Positions 26,389-35,072 of a stretch of 64,000 bases of DNA are shown here, piece after piece. Under the pieces are notes generated by a model. The model was not told where the DNA came from and ran no database searches. It was given only the letters and a program-made list of their open reading frames with translations. Position 1 is the stretch's first letter; every line of letters starts with the position of its first letter. The position numbers and the translations under genes are program-made. Source of the stretch: Gemmatimonadota bacterium (GTDB taxonomy: Bacteria; Latescibacterota; UBA2968; UBA8231); assembly GCA_018660835.1 (NCBI GenBank), contig JABJJN010000072.1, forward strand, positions 52,634 through 116,633. The letters are read 5' to 3'.

Positions 26389-27957
26389 ATGGGCAACTTC
26401 CTCGGAATTGACGCCAGTACTCAGTCGATGACAGGACTGGTCATCAACACGTCGTCAGCGCAGATCATCGCCGAGGAGTCGGTGAATTTTGACGAATATT
26501 ATGCCGAGAAATACGGCGTGGAGAACGGTGTTCTCGACGCCGGCAATGGTGTAGTTCATTCGCCTCCACTGATGTGGGCCGAAGCCTTGGAGGCCCTGCT
26601 TCGCCAACTGCGTGAAAGCGGTATCAACCTGGCCTCGATTGAAGCCGTCAGCGGTAGTGGTCAACAGCATGGCACGGTGTATCTCAATCAGAGTGCTGCA
26701 GGTGTCCTTGGTGGACTGCGATCAGATCTGTCCCTGACAGATCAACTCAACGGTGTCTTTTCCCGTCCCACGGCACCTGTGTGGATGGACACGTCGACGC
26801 GCGTGCAGTGCGATGAAATTGAAACCGGTGTCGGCGGGCGGCAGCGATTGCTGGAACTTACTGGCAACACCGCCTTTGAAAGGTTCAGTGGACCACAGAT
26901 TCGCAAGTTCGCACAACAAGAACCGGCAGCCTACGAAAGAACGACCACCATCTGCCTTGTCTCGTCCTTCGTGGCCAGTTTACTGGCAGGTCGCGTCGTA
27001 CCTGTAGATGCAGGTGATGGCAGTGGCACGAATCTGATGGATATCGGCCAGCAACGATGGAGCCAGGACGCCTTGGCTGCGACAGCGCCGGATTTGGGAC
27101 AGCGCCTGCTACCGATCATCAAAGCAGACTCAATTGTTGGTTCGATCAGCCCCTATTGGGTAGACCGCTACGGGTTCAATCCGACGTGCAACGTGCTCCC
27201 CTTTTCGGGAGACAACCCCTGTAGTCTGATCGGGCTTGGTCTCGTAGAGCCCGGGAAATTGGCTCTGAGCCTGGGGACATCGGACACGTTCTTCGCCTGC
27301 ATGGATAAGGTGAGGATCTCGAGTACGGGCGAAGGAGCCCTCTTTGCCTCGCCGGATGGTGTGCACTATATGGCGCTGATCTGTTTTCTGAATGGGTCCC
27401 TGGCCCGAGAAGCTGTCCGCGACCAGTACAATCTGGATTGGGAGGGTTTCGCCGCGGGCCTCCGTCAGACGAATCCGGGTAACGATGAAGGTCTGATGCT
27501 GCCCTACTTCGATGCCGAGATTGTTCCACACGTCGCGACACCTGGTGTAATCCGCCAGAATCTTGATCCGCACAACGCCGCGGCAAATGTGCGTGCCGTC
27601 ATCGAAGCCCAGGCCCTCTCGTCGCGAATCCATGCAGAGTGGATGGGTGTGAATGTCCAGTCGATCTCGGTCACGGGCGGCGCTTCTGCGAATGCAGAAA
27701 TCTTGCAGGTCTTTGCAGACGTACACGATTGTGAAGTGCAGCAATTCCAAACAACAAATGCTGCGGCCCTTGGTGCCGCCCTGCGCGCATCTCATGGTCA
27801 TATGACCGCCCTGGGGACACCCGTAACGTGGCCACAGACGGTGTCTGACTTCAGTCGACCCTTGCCCGGTTCGGATATTCAACCACGGGCGCAAACAGTG
27901 ACTCTATATGACGAGCGCTTAGAAGCGTATCGCGATCTGGAAGCTCGTCACACGTAG
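26389..27957 (+). CDS. xylB: FGGY-family carbohydrate kinase (xylulokinase-like)
   Basis: 522 residues from the ATG at 26389, with AGGGG about 9 bases upstream. The N-terminal phosphate loop reads FLGIDASTQSMTG, followed by SGSGQQHG and a substrate region with VWMDTSTRVQC. The C-terminal domain has LSLGTSDTFF, the adenosine motif SVTGGASANAEIL and AAALGAALRA. It phosphorylates a pentulose such as xylulose, or another sugar. The DASTQ loop resembles the eukaryotic-type and long bacterial XylB proteins more than the short GIDLGT type. Transcribed away from glyA. A uronate-dehydrogenase-like SDR lies convergent downstream after 33 bases. Confidence 0.85.
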   Translation: MGNFLGIDASTQSMTGLVINTSSAQIIAEESVNFDEYYAEKYGVENGVLDAGNGVVHSPPLMWAEALEALLRQLRESGINLASIEAVSGSGQQHGTVYLNQSAAGVLGGLRSDLSLTDQLNGVFSRPTAPVWMDTSTRVQCDEIETGVGGRQRLLELTGNTAFERFSGPQIRKFAQQEPAAYERTTTICLVSSFVASLLAGRVVPVDAGDGSGTNLMDIGQQRWSQDALAATAPDLGQRLLPIIKADSIVGSISPYWVDRYGFNPTCNVLPFSGDNPCSLIGLGLVEPGKLALSLGTSDTFFACMDKVRISSTGEGALFASPDGVHYMALICFLNGSLAREAVRDQYNLDWEGFAAGLRQTNPGNDEGLMLPYFDAEIVPHVATPGVIRQNLDPHNAAANVRAVIEAQALSSRIHAEWMGVNVQSISVTGGASANAEILQVFADVHDCEVQQFQTTNAAALGAALRASHGHMTALGTPVTWPQTVSDFSRPLPGSDIQPRAQTVTLYDERLEAYRDLEARHT

Positions 27958-27990
27958 CCCCCTCAAGTCACCTCCATTGCCACACAGGGC

Positions 27991-28719
27991 CTACTGCGGT
28001 CTGGAAAATGCAGTTCCATCTTGAGGGGTGAAAGCCACGCGTGGGTCCGAGCAACTCACGTCGAACCAGGAATCCTTGTGCTGTGACACACCGTTGATGA
28101 TGGCAAAACCAACTTCATCATCCGCATCGACACAGCTACCAAAGAGATTCGCCGCATCCCGCTCGCTGATGCCGTGATCCTGCGCTTGGCCGTCAAAGTT
28201 CTTCTGATCAAAACTCGGCGACGTGAGCCGCACACAGATGCAGGAAAGGGAGTGTTGGGCATCATAGACCCTGGCCAGCGCCTCTCCCCAGCATTTCGTC
28301 GCACCGTACAGATTCTGCGGATACGTAAGGGCGTCCCACGCTGCCTTGCTGCGTGACTGGCCATGGCCCAGCACGGCGTGGATGCTGGATGCAAACACGA
28401 GACGTCTACAACCCGCCTGGCGAGCCGCTTCGAAACCATTGTAGCCGCCGATGATGTTGCGCTGCAAAAGCGTCTCGTAAAAATCTGCTCTCGGACTGGG
28501 GTCAGCAGCGAGATGGACGAGAGTGTCGATCCCTTCACATACGCTTACGAAAGCGGCCAGGTCTGTGACATCGAGTGGCAGGAATTGTTCGTGTGCCGCC
28601 AGGTCGTCGACGGCTGCCACGTCGGCCAGTCGCAGCTGATAGCGATCACCCCACTGTTGTCGAAGAATGGTTCCCACCCGGCCAGCTGCCCCTGTAATCA
28701 GAACGTGTCTCTTGCTCAT
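27991..28719 (-). CDS. Uronate-dehydrogenase-like NAD-dependent SDR
   Basis: 242 residues. The dinucleotide loop LITGAAGRVGTILR, LVHLAADPSP, and the catalytic FASSIHAV plus YGATKCWGE (Tyr-x-x-x-Lys) fit uronate dehydrogenases (Udh), which oxidise galacturonate or glucuronate to aldaro-lactones, or related SDRs. Length (about 240-270 for the family) is normal. It overlaps the TrmH-like gene by 4 bases and is last in the kinase-MBL-TrmH-SDR operon. Together with the nearby enolase-superfamily enzyme it hints at sugar-acid catabolism, but the shared operon with RNA genes is odd. Confidence 0.75.
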   Translation of the reverse strand: MSKRHVLITGAAGRVGTILRQQWGDRYQLRLADVAAVDDLAAHEQFLPLDVTDLAAFVSVCEGIDTLVHLAADPSPRADFYETLLQRNIIGGYNGFEAARQAGCRRLVFASSIHAVLGHGQSRSKAAWDALTYPQNLYGATKCWGEALARVYDAQHSLSCICVRLTSPSFDQKNFDGQAQDHGISERDAANLFGSCVDADDEVGFAIINGVSQHKDSWFDVSCSDPRVAFTPQDGTAFSRPQ

Positions 28720-29327
28720 GGAGCGTCCCCTGACTCATTGGGCTGCGACTCGTGAGTCGGCGGCTTGTGGGTCGGCTCTGATGTGGTTTCTAGTCGCCGC
28801 GGTGCCAACAGCGCCTGGTAGGCGACGAGGGCGGCGGCAACGTGCACGTTCATTGAGGGCCCTTTGCCATACATGGGAACAAAAACCGCTCCATCACACT
28901 TGCCCAATGTGGCCGGATAGACGCCGCCTGACTCGTTGCCCAGAACCAGACATACCTTGTCGGCGTAGGGATAATCGAGGAAACAGCGAGTGCCCCTTGC
29001 CGTCTCGAGGGCGACGATCTGGTAGCCTTCGTCGCGGAGTGTATCGATGGCCTCGTCGATGCGGCCGATGCGACGCCATGGGATACGTCGGTCGTGACCA
29101 CGTGACGTGCGATCAATCTCATCATGCGGGGGGGTGGGCGTCTTACCCGTGAAAATGATCTCCTCAGCACCGACGGCATCTGCGACACGAAAAATGGACC
29201 CAACATTGCGTGGATCCTCCATGCTCTGCAGTAGAAAAGCGACGTGCGCCTGCGGCGGATACTGCTGAGCCGCTTGTTCAAAGAGACGACGGATCTCCAC
29301 CTTTTTTAGAGGAAGCATTGCCGCCAT
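28716..29327 (-). CDS. TrmH/SpoU-family RNA methyltransferase
   Basis: 203 residues, SPOUT fold. Motif 1: MEDPRNVGSIFRVADAVG; motif 2: LVLGNESGGVYPA; motif 3: FVPMYGKGPSMNVHVAAAL. Normally motif 3 has SLNVSVA; here Met-Asn-Val-His. The enzyme probably 2'-O-methylates a tRNA or rRNA ribose with SAM. The C-terminus is a Pro/Thr/Ser-rich tail. It follows the MBL hydrolase by 6 bases and overlaps the SDR gene by 4 bases. Which RNA site it modifies cannot be told. Confidence 0.9.
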   Translation of the reverse strand: MAAMLPLKKVEIRRLFEQAAQQYPPQAHVAFLLQSMEDPRNVGSIFRVADAVGAEEIIFTGKTPTPPHDEIDRTSRGHDRRIPWRRIGRIDEAIDTLRDEGYQIVALETARGTRCFLDYPYADKVCLVLGNESGGVYPATLGKCDGAVFVPMYGKGPSMNVHVAAALVAYQALLAPRRLETTSEPTHKPPTHESQPNESGDAP

Positions 29328-29333
29328 TTGAGT

Positions 29334-30155
29334 CTACTTGCTCCCCAGGTCGACAACCAGTCCATCTGTTCCAACAAATACCTCGCCATCGTAGCGGCTC
29401 TGAATCGTCTCACCCATACGCCCGACAGCGGTTAGGTCGCCGGTGATATCTTCAATGACGAGATGTTTGATCATCAAGCGTTTGGCGCCACATCGAGTTG
29501 CCAGATCTGCAAGGGCCTCGGGGATGATGTGCCACGTCCCCCAGGGCTGCTGGTCGAGAAATTCCTGCGTCCCGGAGCATTCGTAGACCAGCAGATCGGC
29601 ATCTCGGGCAAATTCCACGAAATCGTCTTGCGGCAGTCCGTCCCCGCTGATCACAATACGCTGCCCCTGAGCCTCGACCTTGTAAGCGATGGTAGGCATG
29701 TCGGAGTGATCGGTGAATGCAGCACTGACACGAACACCGTCTTCGTCGTAAACCAGACCCCGATCTCCCACCTCAACCACTTGCGGATCGAGGCCAAACT
29801 CGCTCTTGCCGTGACCGAGACGACTGGCGATGTCTTGCTCGAAAGGTGGGCGAATCAACCGCTCAAGAAAGGATGCGGTCCCCCGTGGTCCTGTGATTCG
29901 CAACTGATTCTGGCGAGAATTGTTCCAGCCCACGAAAACGAAATACGGGACATCGACGATGTGATCGAAGTGCAGATGTGTGAGGAAGAGACGATCGATC
30001 TCCTCTACTTTTTCGTCCTCCTGTGCTAACCGCAGGCACGCGCCACGACCACAGTCGAACAAAAGACGCTGCTCACCGACATGCACGATCTGCGACGGTC
30101 CCGCTCGCCGTGGATTATTGCGTACGGCGCCACTGCCGAGAAGCGTGAATCGCAT
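29334..30155 (-). CDS. RNase Z-like metallo-beta-lactamase-fold hydrolase
   Basis: 273 residues. Metal-binding THLHFDHIVDVP, DHSDMP, SGDG and a final LMIKHLV-type His match MBL-fold phosphodiesterases of the RNase Z/ElaC group. Length is slightly short of RNase Z (about 300), and the exosite arm typical of tRNase Z is not obvious, so it may act on cyclic nucleotides or a different phosphoester. Starts one base after the P-loop kinase and ends 6 bases before trmH, so it belongs to one operon. Confidence 0.8.
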   Translation of the reverse strand: MRFTLLGSGAVRNNPRRAGPSQIVHVGEQRLLFDCGRGACLRLAQEDEKVEEIDRLFLTHLHFDHIVDVPYFVFVGWNNSRQNQLRITGPRGTASFLERLIRPPFEQDIASRLGHGKSEFGLDPQVVEVGDRGLVYDEDGVRVSAAFTDHSDMPTIAYKVEAQGQRIVISGDGLPQDDFVEFARDADLLVYECSGTQEFLDQQPWGTWHIIPEALADLATRCGAKRLMIKHLVIEDITGDLTAVGRMGETIQSRYDGEVFVGTDGLVVDLGSK

Positions 30156-30881
30156 TCAGCCCCCCGAAGTCGGAATCAGCTTGCGTACACCATTTTCGTA
30201 GCGGACCTCGTGCTCTGTCGCCGGCACGTCCATCGCCCGAAGCGCCAGCTCACCTGCCGTGATAAGGGGTTCGCTCAGCAGTAATAGTTCATCGAGAGAC
30301 TCACTAGGCGTCTTGTCTGTTGTGTCCAGGTGGATCGTTCGCCCCTTGTTGGTGAACAGAGATCGATCGACCTCCTCCGCGAAGCGGCCCTGCAAGCGCT
30401 CGATGTCGCCTTCTTTGATAATCTGATATTCGTGAGCGTCCGCTTGCATCCGACCACGAATCGTCTCTGCACTTGCCGTCACGTGAATGACGACGACATC
30501 AGGCAGGCGAGATTCCAGGACCTGCGCCTCGTAAAGGCGCTGGTGACTATAGGCGTAGCGAGGATAGTACGGGCTGTCTTCGTCTTCGCCATATACCTCT
30601 GAATAGATCGCCTCTTCAATATGCCAGCCGCTGATCATGGTGTGCGCGTAATTACGAATGACCTCGACGTGATACTGCAGTTGCATGCGCTGCATGCGCT
30701 CCTTCACGTCATTGGGAAAACCAAGCATCAGTTCGCGAGACTCGGCACTGAGCGTCGAGTCAGGGATGGTAAAGTGATCGTCCACGTGCACCCGCTGGGC
30801 ACGTTGCTTGTAGTATTCAGTCAGCAGATTAATGAGTGTCGTTTTCCCAGCATATTCTACACCGACGAAAACACAGCGCAT
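30156..30881 (-). CDS. P-loop kinase/ATPase, deoxynucleoside- or thymidylate-kinase-like
   Basis: 241 residues. Walker A FVGVEYAGKTTLI opens the protein; the rest is charged and helical with a possible lid (Arg-rich IRGRMQADAHEY) and a VVVIHVTAS strand. The small size and GVEYAGKTT loop recall thymidylate and deoxynucleoside kinases, but a canonical DRY/DR motif is not clear. It leads the operon with MBL, TrmH and SDR, lying divergent from ferrochelatase. The substrate is unknown. Confidence 0.6.
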   Translation of the reverse strand: MRCVFVGVEYAGKTTLINLLTEYYKQRAQRVHVDDHFTIPDSTLSAESRELMLGFPNDVKERMQRMQLQYHVEVIRNYAHTMISGWHIEEAIYSEVYGEDEDSPYYPRYAYSHQRLYEAQVLESRLPDVVVIHVTASAETIRGRMQADAHEYQIIKEGDIERLQGRFAEEVDRSLFTNKGRTIHLDTTDKTPSESLDELLLLSEPLITAGELALRAMDVPATEHEVRYENGVRKLIPTSGG

Positions 30882-31012
30882 GGCAGTCTCATTCGCTTCG
30901 GGTGGTGGTGTGCGAAAGCACGTCGGGTATATTCACGCACTGATCCCTTTTACCGACGGCCGCCGCAAGATAGGTAACCTCTTCTGGCGTCGGCAAACCT
31001 CAGGACCAAGCA

Positions 31013-32038
31013 TTGTCTTCCTCCACGTTGACCTCCGCCACTACAGTGGGTGTCGTTGTCGCTCAGCTGGGCACACCGGCAGCACCGACAGCCGCCGCTC
31101 TGCGTCCCTATCTGAGACAGTTTCTATCGGACCCGCGTGTCATCGATCTGAAGTGGTGGAAGTGGCTGCCGATTCTCTACCTGTTCATCCTCACGCGCCG
31201 ACCCGCGAGATCGGCCCGTCTCTATGCAAGAATTTGGACGGATGCAGGTTCGCCACTGCTACTCACGTCGCAGGCGCAGACTGCAGGGCTGCAGCAGAGG
31301 CTGGGAGATGGGTTTCGTGTCATTCTTGGCATGCGCTATGGTGAACCGAGCATCGAGGCCGCCATGGCACAACTGCAGAAAGAGGGAATCGAACGGATCG
31401 TCGTGCTTCCCATGTTTCCGCAATTCTCCTGTTCGACGACGGCTTCGATCTACGACGGCGTCAACCAGGCAGCTTTTGGGCGCCGCTGTCCACTGTTTTT
31501 CGATCGCCGACGCCGCATGCCGACCCTGCGGTTTGTCCCGCCCTACTTCGAGCATCCTGCCTACATCGACAGCCTCAAGGTGCGTGTGGAGGAGCAGGTT
31601 CAGGCCCTCGGTCGAGCACCCGATCGCTATCTGATCACGTTTCATGGGATTCCTGCCAGATATGTCGAAGAGGGAGATCCATATCGGCAACAGTGTGAGC
31701 GGACGGCGCAATTGCTGGCGACGGCTTTGGGCCTCAACGAGGGGCAGTGGCGCCTCGGTTTCCAATCACGCTTTGGCAAAGAACCGTGGCTACAGCCCTA
31801 CACGGAGGATCTGCTCGCCGATCTCGGTCGAGAAAAACTAGAATCTCTCGTGGTGACGTGCCCGGGATTCACGGCAGATTGCCTGGAAACGATTGACGAA
31901 ATCGGCCATGAAGGCCAACAGCAATTCCACGAGACCGGTGGCGGGCAACTTCATCTGGTCCCCTGCGTCAACGACCATCCCCGCTGGTTGGACGCAATGG
32001 CCACCATCGTGCAGCAGGAGAGTGCTGGTTGGGTGTGA
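31013..32038 (+). CDS. hemH: Ferrochelatase
   Basis: 341 residues. Starts at TTG 31013 with AGGA about 7 bases upstream; no ATG is available nearby. Conserved LGTPAAPT, SPLLLTSQAQ, MRYGEPSI, ITFHGIPARY, FQSRFGKEPWLQPYT and CPGFTADCLETIDEI are all present, including the active-site His in HGIP and the metal-side Glu in ETIDEI. It inserts ferrous iron into protoporphyrin IX at the membrane, the last step of protoheme synthesis. It is a lone gene, convergent with an esterase. No other hem genes are near. Confidence 0.96.
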   Translation: MSSSTLTSATTVGVVVAQLGTPAAPTAAALRPYLRQFLSDPRVIDLKWWKWLPILYLFILTRRPARSARLYARIWTDAGSPLLLTSQAQTAGLQQRLGDGFRVILGMRYGEPSIEAAMAQLQKEGIERIVVLPMFPQFSCSTTASIYDGVNQAAFGRRCPLFFDRRRRMPTLRFVPPYFEHPAYIDSLKVRVEEQVQALGRAPDRYLITFHGIPARYVEEGDPYRQQCERTAQLLATALGLNEGQWRLGFQSRFGKEPWLQPYTEDLLADLGREKLESLVVTCPGFTADCLETIDEIGHEGQQQFHETGGGQLHLVPCVNDHPRWLDAMATIVQQESAGWV

Positions 32039-32061
32039 TGGGCCCCTGACCGCAACGGGAG

Positions 32062-32721
32062 TCAGTCCGTGGATAATCGGCTCGCGAGCCAGTCTTGCAG
32101 ATCCTGCAGGCAATCACCGTTGATCTCGTGACCCATGGGGTACTCTTTGTAGCTCAGGTCGATCGGTAGCGAATTGAGGACGTCTCGTGTTCGATGTGCC
32201 TTGCTGATGGGCAACAGCGGATCATCTGTGCCATGAGTCTGCAAGACGGGTTTGTCCTGTAGGGCCGTCAGGATGGTGTCGTCCTCTGGAAGCAACTCAC
32301 GCAGCCAGACGCCCGACAAAAACGCCACGCCTGCCAGCTGATTCGGTTTGGCCAGAAGAAGGCTCAGTGCCATGGCACCTCCTTGGCTGAAGCCAAGGGC
32401 AATCGTGTCTGAGCCGTCGTTGCCGTGCGTCGCCTGCAGTCGTTGTACGAGATCCAGAAGATGGTCTCGTGAGCGCATGCCCTCGTCGATATCCATGACC
32501 ATACCCACCGGGGAAAACTCGATGGGAAACCAGGCGTACCCTCCCATCTCGAGAGGCACGGGTGCTCGCACGCTGACTACGCGATATCGTGGATCGATGA
32601 ATTCAGCGAGGCCCATCAGATCATTTTCGTGACTGCCAAATCCATGCAACATGATCAGCAGGGGGGCCCGAGATTGATCTACACGCCTCGGCTCGGCGGC
32701 AGTGGTGATCAAGTCAGTCAT
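32062..32721 (-). CDS. Carboxylesterase/phospholipase-like alpha/beta hydrolase
   Basis: 219 residues, typical length of the small carboxylesterase / lysophospholipase family. The oxyanion HGFGSHEND, nucleophile elbow GFSQGG (Ser), Asp in THGTDDPLLP and His in YPMGHEI form a full catalytic triad. No signal peptide is seen, so it is cytoplasmic. It overlaps the GH78-like gene by 4 bases, so the two are coupled, perhaps deacylating a substituted sugar before hydrolysis. Confidence 0.85.
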   Translation of the reverse strand: MTDLITTAAEPRRVDQSRAPLLIMLHGFGSHENDLMGLAEFIDPRYRVVSVRAPVPLEMGGYAWFPIEFSPVGMVMDIDEGMRSRDHLLDLVQRLQATHGNDGSDTIALGFSQGGAMALSLLLAKPNQLAGVAFLSGVWLRELLPEDDTILTALQDKPVLQTHGTDDPLLPISKAHRTRDVLNSLPIDLSYKEYPMGHEINGDCLQDLQDWLASRLSTD

Positions 32722-34961
32722 TCGAGGCGGATACTGAATTTGCCTGGCCGCTCGAGCAGCACGACAACATGATCCTCCTCCGCGAAGATCATATGGACGA
32801 TGGGATTTGGATAGATTTTCTCATTGCGCCAGACGACCTCGTCGTTGACGGTAATCATCGGTCGCTTGCGTCCACCCCGTTCAAGACGAACATGTGTCTC
32901 ACCCTCAAGATCAATCTGCAGCGTCAGGCGAGTTGCTTCGATCGCGATGGATTCGGTCGCGATGGCCTCGGTCTCCGCATCGACACCGACCTCGACGACT
33001 CCAAGGTCCTCATCATCGCGATCCGGGGCCCAGCCAACATCAAGCATTGAGTCTGGCCCAAGAGGAATTCGCGCCTGAGCTCTCGGTAAATGCTGAAGCG
33101 GGGGTGACAATTCTCGAATAGTCCAGCCTGGAGCGGTAGAGCGTAGGCCGAGAAGAAACCAATGACACAGAGAGTCGATGCCAGGAGCGATCCCTGACTC
33201 GCCTGCCCGCTTGTCACGCCACGTGGATCCATCGCGCGGCAATCGGCGCAGCCAGTGATTGTGGATGTGCTCCATCATCCTCTGATGCCGGCCGGCACGA
33301 CCCAATCCCGCGGCCAGTATCCACGCTTGTGTCAGATCAGCAACAGGCTCGACACCCTCCCGTCGCATGCTTTTCTCAATGCGAGCCGCGCGCTCAGAAG
33401 TGTCACCGAGAGCGAGCAAGGCCAGACCATTCGTCCATTGTCGAAACGTATTCCCGGCGGCCGTCTCGGCGTAGAGTTCGCTCGCCTCATTCCAACAGGC
33501 CTCCATTCGATCGTGACAATGCTGGCGCAGATCTGTGAGGTCCATCAACGCAGCATCGTCGCTGCTTTGCACGTGTTCATATAGACCGTTTGTCGCATCG
33601 ATTGACGCCAATGCCAACGCTGCAAAGGTCGCCTCCGACCATCCAGCTGGTAGTCGATTGAGCAACGTCTGGGTCTGCTCAAGCATGGACCGAAGATGCG
33701 GGAGAGCGGCATCGACCGTTTCGGCGTCGTCCGCGTGAAGCTGATAGTCAGCCAGAGCCAGCGCATAAGCCCAATCAGCAGGCTCAAAGGGTTCGGCGGG
33801 GACTCGACCCATCAGTGCCTGGCGGGCAACTCTGGCTGAACCCGTATGGCTCAAGTCGTTGCTCTGCAGAATCCAGCCTTCGAGCCAGTCATATCGATGT
33901 GGTAATGCTCGGTGGCCGTAGACCTCGTGTCGGAGCCCTTTGATGGATTCTCCGCCGACCACCCAGGCGGCATCAATGTCGTCTTCAATCTCGAGTTGCC
34001 CCTCAACCTGCTCCGCAACACGCCGTTCCAGCATCTGCAGAGCCTCGACGGTCACATCCTCATCGTCAAAGCCGGTCAAGCGAAGTGTGAGATACCGTGC
34101 GCTGATCAGGACCAATCCCGCTACATCCTGACGTCCCTCGCCACAGTGATATCTAAGGAGATGTTCCACCGTATTTCGTCGAGACGAAAGAGCCAGATCA
34201 ATCACCCCACCGCGCCCACCACGTAATTTGAGAAGTGGCCACCCGCTGATCTGTCGACCGAAGTCAAAGGACAGCTGAACGCCCTGGCCGGGACTGGTTC
34301 GGATCTGCGTCGCGCCGTGTCCGCCTACGACCAGGGCATCTTGGTGAACACATTTGCACAGTCCAAGTGGTTGTGAAGGCGCCGGCGCTGCCAGAATGTC
34401 CGCTTGGGCGGGGACTGATCCGACATCGGTCAGCTTGAGTGGCGGCTCGGGAAATTCTGTGCCGCCGACCAGATCCTGTGTCGGTTGCTGCTGGGATACG
34501 ATCGCGACACCCTCCCAGAAATCTCCAGCGACAGGCGCATCAATGGCCATGTGACGTTCGAAGGTGGCCGCGCCACCTACCGGATCCTGTCGGCGCGACC
34601 GGGCTTGCCAGTCTACGCCACTGGTGATCGGTATTTTTTCTTCCTGCCGTCCGCCAATGAACAGCGCCCCTTCGCAGAGGAACCAAGGATTAGCCGCGAT
34701 TCCTGCTTCAGCGACAACGACGAGTTCCGCCTCGCCAGAGTCCCAGGCCCCTGCCAGGGCGGTATGTTCCCACGCTGGGTAGCCGACCAGAGCACCTCCT
34801 GTACCACCTCCGAGACGCACGCCATTGACGTAGATCTGGTACGGTCCGCTGGCACTGCAACGGATCTCACCGTCGCGGCATTGGCTTGAGAGACCAAGGG
34901 TGAGGCGCAGGAAAACGTCCCGCGAACCACCGGCAGGCCAGATGGGGATCGAAGAATTCAC
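32718..34961 (-). CDS. GH78-like alpha-L-rhamnosidase-family protein, catalytic loop divergent
   Basis: 747 residues. N-terminal beta-domains (YQIYVNGVRLG, YPAWEHTALAG) resemble bacterial alpha-L-rhamnosidases; then FDFGRQISGWPLL marks the beta-sandwich before the (alpha/alpha)6 barrel. In active enzymes the acid loop reads DCPQRDERLGW; here the same place is GHRALPHRYDWLEGW, so the usual catalytic Asp and Glu are not aligned. There is no signal peptide, so it is probably cytoplasmic. It may be inactive, act on a modified sugar or use other residues. It overlaps the esterase gene by 4 bases. Confidence 0.7.
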   Translation of the reverse strand: MNSSIPIWPAGGSRDVFLRLTLGLSSQCRDGEIRCSASGPYQIYVNGVRLGGGTGGALVGYPAWEHTALAGAWDSGEAELVVVAEAGIAANPWFLCEGALFIGGRQEEKIPITSGVDWQARSRRQDPVGGAATFERHMAIDAPVAGDFWEGVAIVSQQQPTQDLVGGTEFPEPPLKLTDVGSVPAQADILAAPAPSQPLGLCKCVHQDALVVGGHGATQIRTSPGQGVQLSFDFGRQISGWPLLKLRGGRGGVIDLALSSRRNTVEHLLRYHCGEGRQDVAGLVLISARYLTLRLTGFDDEDVTVEALQMLERRVAEQVEGQLEIEDDIDAAWVVGGESIKGLRHEVYGHRALPHRYDWLEGWILQSNDLSHTGSARVARQALMGRVPAEPFEPADWAYALALADYQLHADDAETVDAALPHLRSMLEQTQTLLNRLPAGWSEATFAALALASIDATNGLYEHVQSSDDAALMDLTDLRQHCHDRMEACWNEASELYAETAAGNTFRQWTNGLALLALGDTSERAARIEKSMRREGVEPVADLTQAWILAAGLGRAGRHQRMMEHIHNHWLRRLPRDGSTWRDKRAGESGIAPGIDSLCHWFLLGLRSTAPGWTIRELSPPLQHLPRAQARIPLGPDSMLDVGWAPDRDDEDLGVVEVGVDAETEAIATESIAIEATRLTLQIDLEGETHVRLERGGRKRPMITVNDEVVWRNEKIYPNPIVHMIFAEEDHVVVLLERPGKFSIRLE

Positions 34962-35018
34962 CCTGCCTAGATCCGCATTGCTCAGCCTGGCGTCAAGTGA
35001 TGCCCAGTCTGAAATAAG

Positions 35019-35051
35019 AAGCGCGGACCCGATTTTGTCGGATCCGCGCTT
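35019..35051 (-). terminator. Intrinsic terminator downstream of degP
   Basis: AAGCGCGGA and TCCGCGCTT form a 9-base-pair stem, extended by CCGA/TCGG after one mismatch, with a TTTTG loop. On the minus strand it is followed by CTTATTT. It lies 22 bases beyond the degP stop and before the GH78-like gene. Confidence 0.75.
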
Positions 35052-35072
35052 GAAATCACGGTGGATTGGCGG

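Noticed and set aside
27130..27894. Open frame antisense to the FGGY kinase
   Set aside because: Inside a well-supported kinase gene on the other strand; no domain or signal.
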